DNA from: Polaribacter haliotis
Lineage (GTDB): Bacteria; Bacteroidota; Bacteroidia; Flavobacteriales; Flavobacteriaceae
Length of the DNA stretch: 64,000 nt
Assembly: GCF_014784055.1 (NCBI RefSeq)
Contig: NZ_CP061813.1
Coordinates: 1,017,501 to 1,081,500 of the forward strand
Reading direction: 5' to 3'
Shown here: positions 25,204 to 32,777 of the stretch, in pieces
Layout of the letters: every line of letters starts with the position of its first letter
Position numbering within the stretch: position 1 is the stretch's first letter
Position numbers and translations under genes: made by a program
The notes under the pieces: generated by a model
What the model was told of the DNA's origin: nothing
The model's input: the letters and a program-made list of their open reading frames with translations, nothing else
The model's database searches: none

Positions 25204-25689
25204 TTATCTTGGTGGATAACCTTTCCCATTTCTTGGTGGAGGCATTCTACCATCATTTGGTGGTCTTCTTTCTCCTCCTTTTAATGCTTCTTTGATAATA
25301 TTATCGAATTTATCTACTTGATCTTCTTTGCATAATTCTCTAACAGCAGAGAAAAAACGATGTATTTCTGCTTCCTTTTTAGCTTCTAAAATTCCTATTT
25401 TAGTAATATTTTTTTCTGGATTTATATTTTTATTAGAATAAGAACTAAATAACTCCTCTTTTTCTTGCCTTATTTCTCTGTCTATTTCTTGCATAAAACC
25501 TCTATGTGTTTTATCTAAACTTCTAAATTCTTCTTTTTGATTTTCAGTGAACTGTAATTGTTCTGTTAAGAAACTTCTATTAGGATTTGGTCTTCTGTTT
25601 TCATGCGGTTTATTAATTAAAAGGAAGATTAAAATTCCATTCATAACTAATAAAACACCTAAAAGAATTGGTAGTAATTTTGTTTTCAT
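25204..25689 (-). CDS. Spy/CpxP-like periplasmic protein with Pro-rich tail
   Basis: A 161-residue protein with an N-terminal membrane segment (LLPILLGVLLVMNGILIFLL), which may anchor it. The core is helical, with the LTxxQ-like motif LQFTENQKEEFRSLDKTHRG and then MQEIDREIRQEKEELF, typical of Spy/CpxP and heavy-metal-sensor relatives. The C-terminal 25 residues are rich in Pro, Arg and Gly (GGERRPPNDGRMPPPRNGKG). It follows the anti-sigma-like gene by five bases and belongs to the sigma unit. In related systems this protein senses envelope or metal stress or is a chaperone. Confidence 0.82.
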   Translation of the reverse strand: MKTKLLPILLGVLLVMNGILIFLLINKPHENRRPNPNRSFLTEQLQFTENQKEEFRSLDKTHRGFMQEIDREIRQEKEELFSSYSNKNINPEKNITKIGILEAKKEAEIHRFFSAVRELCKEDQVDKFDNIIKEALKGGERRPPNDGRMPPPRNGKGYPPR

Positions 25690-25694
25690 TTCCT

Positions 25695-26009
25695 TTAATT
25701 TAAAAGTGAATTAGCAGTTTCTTGTAAAGAATATTCTTGGGCAAAACTATTAATATCGGAAGTTGTTGTTACTTCAGCACTATTAAAAGCATAATAAATT
25801 GCACTTGCATTCATAAGCAATACAATTACAAAAGCGGCCAATTGTAATTGTGGCGTAAACCAATTAATTACAACTTTCTTTTCTTCTACATTATTTAATT
25901 TTTGTAATATTTTATGTTTCAAAAAAGGGTTTATTGCTACCTTATTAATGTCTTCTAAAACATTAAAAGTATCTTCAACTTTCTTTTGTATGTGTTCTTT
26001 ATTATCCAT
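25695..26009 (-). CDS. small membrane protein, probable anti-sigma factor
   Basis: A 104-residue protein with a cytoplasmic N-terminal part of about 55 residues (VEDTFNVLEDINKVAINPFL then KHKILQKL) and one membrane segment (LQLAAFVIVLLMNASAIYYAF, shown as LQLAAFVIVLLMNASAIYY). The helical N-terminus in front of a single membrane helix, next to an ECF sigma gene, fits an anti-sigma factor. No zinc motif. It is led by ECF promoter c, so it would be induced by its own sigma, a usual negative feedback. Confidence 0.72.
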   Translation of the reverse strand: MDNKEHIQKKVEDTFNVLEDINKVAINPFLKHKILQKLNNVEEKKVVINWFTPQLQLAAFVIVLLMNASAIYYAFNSAEVTTTSDINSFAQEYSLQETANSLLN

Positions 26010-26039
26010 TTTACTTAATTTTACGAACTTACATATGTA

Positions 26040-26070
26040 TTTAGATGCAAGTCTTTTAAAAAACTTGCGC
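26040..26070 (-). promoter_or_regulatory. ECF-type promoter c (CAAGTT-N13-GCATCTAAA)
   Basis: GCGCAAGTT with CAAGTT at 26067-26062, 13 bases, GCATCTAAA (26048-26040). Its -35 element abuts the stop codon of the sigma gene and the -10 lies 31 bases before the anti-sigma-like ATG, so the last two genes of the module can be transcribed apart from sigma. Confidence 0.75.
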
Positions 26071-26672
26071 TAATTTTCTGCTTTATAAAAATTTTCTAAT
26101 TTTTCTTGTAATGCTTTCTTTGCTCTAAACATTATAGATTCTACAGACGATAAGCTTTTACCCGTAATTTCAACAATTTCTTGATAGCTTTTACCATCTA
26201 TTTTTGCCAACGTAAAAACAACTCTTTGGTTTTCTGGCAACGTATTTATCGCTTTAAAAATAATATCAGATTTTTCTTTATTCTCTAAAATAATTCCTGG
26301 ATGATTAATTTCTGTAAAATAGCTGGTTTTATCTACAGGAATTTCATTCCCTAAAATGGTTTGCATAAAAGCAAAACGTTTTTTAGAATTCTTCTTTCTG
26401 ATAAATTCCAAACATTTATTGGTAGCAATTTTATAAATCCAAGTAGATAATTTAGAATCTCCTTTAAATTTAGAAATCGATTTAAAAACCTCTAAAAAAA
26501 CTTCTTGTACAATATCTTCTGCATCTTCTTTATTGGGTACAAAAGAAATACAAGTGCCAAAAACTTTCTGCTGAAATTCGTCTATAAGTTGACTAAATGC
26601 AGTTTGATTGCCATTAATTAGTAGTTTTATAAAGTCTTGTTCTTCCAAATTAATTTCTAAAAAAGTAAACAT
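26070..26672 (-). CDS. ECF-type RNA polymerase sigma factor, head of the CotH/YHYH regulon
   Basis: A 200-residue ECF sigma. Region 2 is at about 25-95 (FQQKVFGTCISFVPNKEDAED, shown in part as FQQKVFGTCISF, then DAEDIVQEVFLEVF and KLSTWIYKIATNKCLEFI). Region 4 is at about 140-190 (LPENQRVVFTLAKIDGKSYQ, then VEITGKSLSSVESIMFRAK). It starts at the ATG at 26670-26672. Its own promoter is not obvious. Three identical ECF-like promoter motifs lie downstream in the same cluster, which is the reason to call it their regulator; direct evidence is not available. Confidence 0.92.
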   Translation of the reverse strand: MFTFLEINLEEQDFIKLLINGNQTAFSQLIDEFQQKVFGTCISFVPNKEDAEDIVQEVFLEVFKSISKFKGDSKLSTWIYKIATNKCLEFIRKKNSKKRFAFMQTILGNEIPVDKTSYFTEINHPGIILENKEKSDIIFKAINTLPENQRVVFTLAKIDGKSYQEIVEITGKSLSSVESIMFRAKKALQEKLENFYKAEN

Positions 26673-26713
26673 ACAAAAAATGCAAATAATTAAAAGTAAA
26701 TAGTTAGTTTTTG

Positions 26714-26721
26714 TATCTTTG
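26714..26721 (+). promoter_or_regulatory. TAnnTTTG -7 element of the 26739 operon
   Basis: TATCTTTG, 17 bases before the ATG at 26739; no clear -33. Confidence 0.5.
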
Positions 26722-26738
26722 CAATAGAAACATTACTT

Positions 26739-26942
26739 ATGAAACTATTACTTATTACTTTAGTATTATTAGGACTTGGTGTTGCAGGAATTGCAATTAA
26801 AATTTGGGCAAAAAAAGATGGTAAATTTGCAGGAACTTGTGCAAGCCAAAATCCAATGATAAATACAGAAGGTGAGAATTGTGGTTTTTGTGGAAAAACA
26901 CCAGATCAGTTCGAAAATTGCTCTGAACCTCAGCATAACTAA
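26739..26942 (+). CDS. small membrane or secreted Cys-containing protein (67 aa)
   Basis: A 67-residue protein with an N-terminal hydrophobic segment (LLLITLVLLGLGVAGIAIKI), which may be a signal or anchor, and an external part with four cysteines (GTCASQNP, NCGFCGKTPDQ, FENCSEP). The CGFC segment looks like a metal-binding or disulfide site. It is a small flavobacterial protein of the kind called membrane or secreted protein, function unknown. It begins the unit with the glycosyltransferase, 15 bases before that start. Confidence 0.8.
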   Translation: MKLLLITLVLLGLGVAGIAIKIWAKKDGKFAGTCASQNPMINTEGENCGFCGKTPDQFENCSEPQHN

Positions 26943-26957
26943 ATCTTTCTTTTATTT

Positions 26958-28064
26958 ATGATTTTACCTGTACTTTTCTACGCCTTTGTAGTTTTTGCAG
27001 GCATACAAATTATTTATTATCTCGCATTTACTTCCTTTTTGTTTGCTGATAAAAAACAAGAAAAAAAATTAGCAAAAGAAATTCCTATTTCTGTAATTAT
27101 TTGTGCTAAAAATGAAGCTAAAAACTTAAAAGAATTTCTTCCTTACATTATTGAACAAAATTATCCGGATTTTGAAATTGTTCTCATAAATGATGCTTCT
27201 TCTGATAAAACCCAAGAAGTTATGGAGGGTTTTAAAGATAAAAATTCGAATGTTAAAATTATTAGTGTAGAAAATATTGAAGCTTTCTGGGGAAATAAAA
27301 AATATGCATTAACATTAGGTATAAAAGCTGCAAAAAACGAGCATTTATTATTTACAGATGCCGATTGTAAACCCATTTCTAAAAATTGGATATCTGAAAT
27401 GAGTAAAAATTTCTCTCAAGAAAAATCTATTATTTTGGGTTTTGGGAAATACCAAAAAGAGAAAAAATTAGTAAACCTATTTGTTCGTTTTGAAACGTTG
27501 TTAACTGCCATTCAATATTTTAGTTACGCAAAATTAGGTTCTCCTTATATGGCTGTTGGTAGAAATTTAGCGTACGAAAAAGCCGAGTTTTTTAATGTAA
27601 AAGGTTTTATAAACCATATGCACATTAAATCTGGTGATGACGACTTATTCATTAAAGATGCTGCCAATAAAGAGAATACAATTATTTGTACAACAGAAGA
27701 TAGTTTTACGGTTTCCAAAGCTCCTAAATCATTTAAAGAATGGTTTCGCCAAAAAAGGAGACACATTTCTACAGCGAACCATTATAAGTTTAAACATCAA
27801 TTTTCTTTAGGTTTGTTTTTTGTTTCTAAAGTGTTCTTTTTTGCTTTAGCAACTGCTCTATTTTTCTATTATCCTTGGAAAATTATATTGTCGATTGTGT
27901 TGGGTTATTATCTAATTCAGTTTTTAGTTGTTGGCTTTTCAGCTAAAAAATTAAAGGAACCACAAATAATCTTTTTACTACCTTTTTTAGAAATTGGGCT
28001 ATTATTGTTTCATTTTAGTATATTTATAACTAATTTGATTTCAAAACCCAATCATTGGAAATAG
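26958..28064 (+). CDS. membrane glycosyltransferase, family 2
   Basis: A 368-residue GT2 enzyme anchored by an N-terminal helix (LFYAFVVFAGIQIIYYLAF) and two C-terminal helices (about 275-300 and 325-360). The catalytic domain has ISVIICAKNEAKNL, VLINDASSDKT, the metal-binding DAD motif in LLFTDADCKPIS, GRNLAYEKAEF, the acidic GDDDLF, and the QxxRW-like KEWFRQKRRHISTANH. Such proteins make polysaccharide or glycolipid at the inner membrane. The product is unknown. The next gene, an ECF sigma, overlaps its end by ten bases. Confidence 0.9.
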   Translation: MILPVLFYAFVVFAGIQIIYYLAFTSFLFADKKQEKKLAKEIPISVIICAKNEAKNLKEFLPYIIEQNYPDFEIVLINDASSDKTQEVMEGFKDKNSNVKIISVENIEAFWGNKKYALTLGIKAAKNEHLLFTDADCKPISKNWISEMSKNFSQEKSIILGFGKYQKEKKLVNLFVRFETLLTAIQYFSYAKLGSPYMAVGRNLAYEKAEFFNVKGFINHMHIKSGDDDLFIKDAANKENTIICTTEDSFTVSKAPKSFKEWFRQKRRHISTANHYKFKHQFSLGLFFVSKVFFFALATALFFYYPWKIILSIVLGYYLIQFLVVGFSAKKLKEPQIIFLLPFLEIGLLLFHFSIFITNLISKPNHWK

Positions 28065-28618
28065 ACAATACAAAAATTGAACAAAATATTGCAAAAGCGA
28101 AAAATGGTAGTCAATCTGCATTTCGTTTTCTGTTAAATTCTTTTTGGGGAGATGTTTACAGTTACCAATTAAAGCGCACAAATAGCGAGAATGATGCAGA
28201 GGATATTGCAATACAGACTTTTTCTAAAGCGTTTGATAAAATAAATAGTTTTGACGAAAAATACGTTTTTAAAACATGGTTAATTACCATTTCTAAAAAC
28301 GTACATATCGATTTATTGCGTAAGAAAAACAGTTCTATTTCTGTTGAAACAACCAAAGAACAAGAAGATAAAATTTATTTGGTTATTGATGAAAACCCCA
28401 CTCCAGAAGATAAAATTATTCGAGAACAAAATTTAGCAAAATTGTTAAGAGATATTAAACAATTAAAACCTAAATACCAAGAAGTTATTCAGTTACGCTA
28501 CTTTCAAGAATTGAGTTACAAAGAAATTTCTGAACATATTAACGAACCAATGAACAACGTAAAAGTAAAACTTTTGCGTGCAAAAAAGTTATTGGCGGAA
28601 ATTATTAAGGAGTCTTAA
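28055..28618 (+). CDS. ECF-type sigma factor, third in the window
   Basis: A 187-residue sigma factor. Start TTG at 28055-28057 is the only available start in frame after the stop upstream, and overlaps the glycosyltransferase by ten bases. Region 2 at about 25-90 (NSENDAEDIAIQTFSKAFDK, FKTWLITISKNVHIDLLRKK) and region 4 at about 130-180 (LKPKYQEVIQLRYFQELSYK, ISEHINEPMNNVKVKLLRAK). No anti-sigma gene lies beside it. It is followed two bases later by the Nramp-like gene, so the three are co-translated. Confidence 0.92.
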   Translation: MEIDNTKIEQNIAKAKNGSQSAFRFLLNSFWGDVYSYQLKRTNSENDAEDIAIQTFSKAFDKINSFDEKYVFKTWLITISKNVHIDLLRKKNSSISVETTKEQEDKIYLVIDENPTPEDKIIREQNLAKLLRDIKQLKPKYQEVIQLRYFQELSYKEISEHINEPMNNVKVKLLRAKKLLAEIIKES

Positions 28619-28620
28619 TA

Positions 28621-29841
28621 ATGAAAAAATCCTTCTTACAATCTATAGGTCCAGGTTTGTTATTTGCAGGTGCAGCAATTGGGGTTTCTCATTTGGTACA
28701 ATCTACAAAAGCAGGTGCAGAGTTTGGTTTTGGATTGTTATGGGCTTTGTTATTGGTGCATATTATTAAATATCCGTTTTTTCAATTTGGGCCACGTTAT
28801 GCAACTGCAACAGGAGAAACTTTATTAGATGGTTACAGAAAGTTAGGAAAAGGTGTCTTAATCGCTTATTATATTATCAATTTTGCGACGATGTTTACCA
28901 TTCAAGCTGCTGTAACTATTGTTACTGCTGGTTTGGCTTCACAATTATTTGGCTTTACAAACGATTTGGTTTTATGGTCTACAATTTTACTTTTTGTGAG
29001 TTTAATTTTTTTGGTTATTGGAAAATATAAACTGTTAGATAATTTAATGAAATATATTATTGTAATCTTAACAATTAGTACAATAATTGCAGTTTTAGTA
29101 GCGCTTTTTAGCACCAAAGAAGTTTTTGATGTTACACAGATTTTACCATCAGGAACTGTAGAAATTACTTTTTTAATTGCGTTTTTAGGTTGGATGCCAG
29201 CTCCTTTAGATGTTTCCATTTGGCACTCTATTTGGTCTGTAGAAAAAGACAAAACAACCGTTATAAAAACCAAGCCAAAAGACGCAATTTCCGATTTTAA
29301 TATTGGTTATATTGGCACCTTATTTTTAGGAATATGCTTTGTACTTTTAGGAGCACTAGTAATGTACAAATCTGGAGAAACCTTCTCGAATAAAGGTGGT
29401 GTATTTGCTTCTCAATTGATAAACTTGTACACCAAAAATTTAGGCGATTTTTCTTATATTTTTATTGCAATTGCGGCGTTTACAACGATGTTTAGCACAA
29501 CAATTACCACTTTAGATGCTTCTCCAAGAGCCATGAATAGAACCACAAAATTGTTATTTAATAAAGAATTAAAATATGGTTACTGGTTTTGGATCATCTT
29601 CCTTTTTGTTGGTACTTTTTTAATTTTGAAATACTTTATGGATAATATGGGTCTTTTAGTAAAAGTTGCTACTATTTTATCTTTTTTAACAGCACCATTT
29701 TATGCGATTCTAAACTATGTTTTAGTCACAGGAAAACATATGCCACAACAACATCAACCTAATATTTATTTAAAAGGTTTAAGTATTGTTGGGATTGTAT
29801 TTTTAATCGGATTTAGTATTTGGTTTTTAATGAATATATAA
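28621..29841 (+). CDS. Nramp-family transporter, non-canonical metal site
   Basis: A 406-residue membrane protein with 11 or so helices that follows the Nramp fold: GPGLLFAGAAIGVSHLVQST at helix 1 and FLGWMPAPLDVSIWHSIWSV at helix 6. Canonical Nramp has DPGN in helix 1 and an MPH motif in helix 6 for Mn/Fe; here helix 1 has IGVSHLVQS and helix 6 has MPAPLD, so the metal ligands are replaced. It belongs to the divergent Nramp-related group annotated as divalent metal transporters; the substrate is uncertain and may not be Mn. Starts two bases after the sigma gene. Confidence 0.87.
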   Translation: MKKSFLQSIGPGLLFAGAAIGVSHLVQSTKAGAEFGFGLLWALLLVHIIKYPFFQFGPRYATATGETLLDGYRKLGKGVLIAYYIINFATMFTIQAAVTIVTAGLASQLFGFTNDLVLWSTILLFVSLIFLVIGKYKLLDNLMKYIIVILTISTIIAVLVALFSTKEVFDVTQILPSGTVEITFLIAFLGWMPAPLDVSIWHSIWSVEKDKTTVIKTKPKDAISDFNIGYIGTLFLGICFVLLGALVMYKSGETFSNKGGVFASQLINLYTKNLGDFSYIFIAIAAFTTMFSTTITTLDASPRAMNRTTKLLFNKELKYGYWFWIIFLFVGTFLILKYFMDNMGLLVKVATILSFLTAPFYAILNYVLVTGKHMPQQHQPNIYLKGLSIVGIVFLIGFSIWFLMNI

Positions 29842-29865
29842 TTATTTTTAAAAAAACTCTTTGTA

Positions 29866-30018
29866 ATGACTTCAATTTTAAAAAACACAAAAATTTCTAA
29901 AAAGGAAAAAAATATAAACCATTTAAAAGTTTGTGTTTTAATATTGTCTTTCTTTATTTTTAAGGTAATTATTTCTGATTGGGAATGCTTTAAAGCTGGT
30001 TTATTTGGAACATTTTAA
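29866..30018 (+). CDS. small single-pass membrane protein (50 aa)
   Basis: A 50-residue ORF with a hydrophobic helix (VCVLILSFFIFKVIIS) and the C-terminal motif DWECFKAGLFG, a pattern (DWE/DxFKAGLFG) I have seen in small flavobacterial membrane proteins. Too short to classify. Two bases separate its stop from the next start, suggesting a pair. No independent promoter is visible. Confidence 0.5.
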   Translation: MTSILKNTKISKKEKNINHLKVCVLILSFFIFKVIISDWECFKAGLFGTF

Positions 30019-30020
30019 TT

Positions 30021-30212
30021 ATGGAGTTAAATCAAATATATTCATCAGGAAAAGAAAATTATACTGTAGAATTGACTAAAAGATTCAATCAAAATAAAAA
30101 AGAAATTCTTGCTTCAAATAACTTATCGGAAGAAGAAAAAAATGCAAAAATTTTCTTAATAGAAAAAACGTATCGTTGGAAAAGAAAACTCTCTGAATAC
30201 TGCAACTTTTAA
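30021..30212 (+). CDS. small soluble protein (63 aa), unknown function
   Basis: A 63-residue hydrophilic protein rich in Lys, Asn and Glu (SEEEKNAKIFLIEKTYRWKR), likely helical. No family recognised. It starts two bases after the 50-residue membrane peptide gene and may be translated with it. The lipA gene follows after 53 bases with its own -7 element. Confidence 0.55.
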   Translation: MELNQIYSSGKENYTVELTKRFNQNKKEILASNNLSEEEKNAKIFLIEKTYRWKRKLSEYCNF

Positions 30213-30237
30213 CTTTTCTATTCTGTGTTTTACTTCG

Positions 30238-30245
30238 TATCTTTG
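30238..30245 (+). promoter_or_regulatory. TAnnTTTG -7 element of lipA
   Basis: TATCTTTG, 20 bases before the lipA ATG; no clear -33. Confidence 0.5.
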
Positions 30246-30265
30246 CATTCTAATAAAGAACGAAA

Positions 30266-31135
30266 ATGGCTGTAGACTCTGTAATCCTTCCTGAAAGACC
30301 AAAAAAACCAAAATGGTTGCGTGTAAAATTACCTGTGGGTAAAAAATATACGGAATTAAGAGGTTTGGTAGATAAATACAAACTGAACACTATTTGTACA
30401 AGTGGAAGTTGTCCAAATATGGGCGAATGTTGGGGAGAAGGAACTGCAACATTTATGATTCTTGGAAACATTTGTACGCGTTCTTGTGGTTTTTGTGGTG
30501 TAAAAACTGGAAGACCAGAAACTGTAGAATGGGATGAGCCAGAAAAAGTGGCGCGTTCAATTAAAATTATGAGTATTAAACATGCAGTAATTACTTCTGT
30601 AGATAGAGACGATTTAAAAGATGGTGGTTCCATTATTTGGGCAGAAACTGTGGATGCGATTCGTAGAGCAAACCCAAATACAACTTTAGAAACTCTAATT
30701 CCAGATTTTCAAGGAAATACAAAACAAATAGACAGAATTATAGAAGTGCATCCAGAAGTGGTTTCTCATAATATGGAAACTGTTAGAAGATTGACTCGTG
30801 AAGTTAGAATTCAAGCAAAATACGATAGAAGTTTAGGTGTTTTAAAATACCTAAAAGAAAACGGAATGAGAACCAAAACTGGTTTAATGTTAGGTTTGGG
30901 AGAAACTGAAGAAGAAGTAATACAAACTATGAAAGACTTACGTGCAGTAAATTGCGATGTTATTACAATTGGACAATATTTACAACCAAGTAAAATGCAT
31001 TTACCTGTAAAAGAATTTATAACTCCAGAGCAGTTTAAGAAATACGAAACTTTAGGTTTAGAAATGGGCTTTATGTATGTAGAAAGTGGTGCTTTGGTGC
31101 GTTCTTCTTACAAAGCACATAAACATGCCATTTAA
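30266..31135 (+). CDS. lipA: lipoyl synthase
   Basis: Radical SAM enzyme that inserts two sulfurs into octanoyl-protein to make lipoate; cytoplasmic. 289 residues, standard size. It carries the auxiliary cluster motif [12 protein letters not shown] and the SAM cluster motif [13 protein letters not shown], followed by [11 protein letters not shown] and the C-terminal [16 protein letters not shown]. Start ATG at 30266 with a -7 element 20 bases upstream. Followed by a strong terminator shared with the convergent dipeptidase gene. Its product modifies 2-oxoacid dehydrogenases, whose E3 subunit gene lpd lies at 42067. Confidence 0.97.
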   Translation: MAVDSVILPERPKKPKWLRVKLPVGKKYTELRGLVDKYKLNTICTSGSCPNMGECWGEGTATFMILGNICTRSCGFCGVKTGRPETVEWDEPEKVARSIKIMSIKHAVITSVDRDDLKDGGSIIWAETVDAIRRANPNTTLETLIPDFQGNTKQIDRIIEVHPEVVSHNMETVRRLTREVRIQAKYDRSLGVLKYLKENGMRTKTGLMLGLGETEEEVIQTMKDLRAVNCDVITIGQYLQPSKMHLPVKEFITPEQFKKYETLGLEMGFMYVESGALVRSSYKAHKHAI

Positions 31136-31258
31136 TAATGTTAAAAAAATCTAAAAATATATGTTCAAATAATTTTTGGCACGCAGATTGCAAAGTATAA
31201 TTTGAAGAGACGTAGTAAACCTCTTTCATTGTGTAAATTATTTGAATTAGTTGATTAA

Positions 31259-31288
31259 AAAAAACCATCTCACTTGAGATGGTTTTTT
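31259..31288. terminator. bidirectional terminator between lipA and the dipeptidase gene
   Basis: A stem CCATCTC / GAGATGG (31265-31271, 31276-31282) extended by A6/T6 on both sides, ACTT loop. Confidence 0.85.
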
Positions 31289-31316
31289 GATTTTTATCAT
31301 TTTTTATTTCTAAACA

Positions 31317-32597
31317 CTAAGGTTTAGATTGAATTTCTTTTGCAATTTCCTGAACTTCATCTAAAACCCTTAATAGATTTCCATTCCATAATTTTTCTAT
31401 TTCCTCTTCTGTGTAATCTCTTTTTACCAATTCTTTAGTAACATTAAATGTTTCAGAAGCGTCATTCCAGCCATCTACTCCTCCTCCACCATCGAAATCG
31501 GAACTAATTCCAACATGGTTTATTCCCATTTTCTTTACTAAATAATCGATGTGATCTACAAAATCGGAAACATTAACTGGAGAAACATCTGTATTTTTTA
31601 TTTTTTCTTTTGCTTCTTTGGAAATACGTCTATATTTATCTATATAATTTTGTCTTTCAGCACCTTCTATTTTTCTAACATCTGCCCAAGATAAAATTTC
31701 TAAATTTTGTTCTTTCGCTAACTCTTTTATTAGAACATCTAGTTCACCTCTATATAATTTATCTTTTTCTGTATTTACATAAGAGCGAAAAGCAACTGTT
31801 TGCACAACTCCTCCATTTTCTTTTAACCAACCTAATTGTTCGTCATCTAAATTTCTACTGTGGTTACACAAAGCTCTTGCAGAAGAATGAGAAGCAATAA
31901 TTGGCGCTTTAGAAAGTGCAATCATATCTTGCATTGCTTTTTTAGACGGATGAGAAACATCAATCATCATTCCCCATTTATTCATTTCTTTAATTACTTT
32001 TTTTCCTAAATCACTCACTCCATCATGCAACCAAACATTGTCACTTTCACCAGTATTGGAATCACAAAACTGACTATGTCCATTATGTGAAAGACTCATA
32101 TATCTTGCGCCTAAATCGTAAAACTGTTTTACTCTAGAAATATCTGTACCAATTGGATAAGCGTTTTCTACACCAATCATGGCTACTTTTTTTCCAGAAG
32201 CGTAAACTTCTCTTGCTTCTTTGGAGTTTACAGCCAAACTTATTCTGTCTGGTGCAATATCTTTTGCTAATTTATGAATCGCCTCAAACTTGCTCATCGC
32301 ATTTTTATAAGCTTTGTCATACCCTTCTTCAGTTAAATCTCCTTGACCTGTATACACTATAAAAAAGGCAACATCCAAACCACCTTCTTCCATGTTTGGT
32401 AAGTTTACTTGGTTGGTTAATTTTTGTGTGTAATTAATACTGTCTGTAAAGTTAGACACATTAATATCTACATGCGTATCTAACGTCATTACTTTATCGT
32501 GAATACGTTTTGCTTTGGTTTCTAAATCTTCCACTTCTTTGGTTTCTTTACAAGAGATTAGTACGAGTAAAACAGCAAGGGTTTTTAGGTATTTCAT
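31317..32597 (-). CDS. membrane dipeptidase, peptidase family M19, lipoprotein
   Basis: A 426-residue lipoprotein (lipobox VLISCKETKEV). The M19 renal-dipeptidase fold shows the zinc ligands: HVD in TLDTHVDINVSN, the LSHNGHSQFCDSNTG region with His, DVSHPSKKAMQD, and ASHSSARALCNHSRNLDD, with GISSDFDGGGG at the C-terminal lobe. It cleaves dipeptides at the cell surface or periplasm. It ends 29 bases before the lipA terminator. A single-gene unit; the frame upstream is blocked by a terminator of the CBS gene. Confidence 0.92.
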   Translation of the reverse strand: MKYLKTLAVLLVLISCKETKEVEDLETKAKRIHDKVMTLDTHVDINVSNFTDSINYTQKLTNQVNLPNMEEGGLDVAFFIVYTGQGDLTEEGYDKAYKNAMSKFEAIHKLAKDIAPDRISLAVNSKEAREVYASGKKVAMIGVENAYPIGTDISRVKQFYDLGARYMSLSHNGHSQFCDSNTGESDNVWLHDGVSDLGKKVIKEMNKWGMMIDVSHPSKKAMQDMIALSKAPIIASHSSARALCNHSRNLDDEQLGWLKENGGVVQTVAFRSYVNTEKDKLYRGELDVLIKELAKEQNLEILSWADVRKIEGAERQNYIDKYRRISKEAKEKIKNTDVSPVNVSDFVDHIDYLVKKMGINHVGISSDFDGGGGVDGWNDASETFNVTKELVKRDYTEEEIEKLWNGNLLRVLDEVQEIAKEIQSKP

Positions 32598-32648
32598 AAT
32601 TTATGTTGATTAGATTTTTGGTTAAAGATAAGAATAATTGGAAAATCA

Positions 32649-32676
32649 AAAAAGCATCTCTTGTGAGATGCTTTTT
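32649..32676 (-). terminator. terminator of the CBS gene
   Basis: A 12-bp stem AAAAAGCATCTC / GAGATGCTTTTT (32649-32660, 32665-32676), TTGT loop, lying between the dipeptidase start and the cystathionine synthase stop. Confidence 0.85.
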
Positions 32677-32777
32677 AAAATTTATGTAAATAAAAATTAT
32701 AATAATTCTTGAATTAAACAATAACATCCAATACAAATTATTGAAGTTATTTTAACTAGAAAAATTTATGAAATATA

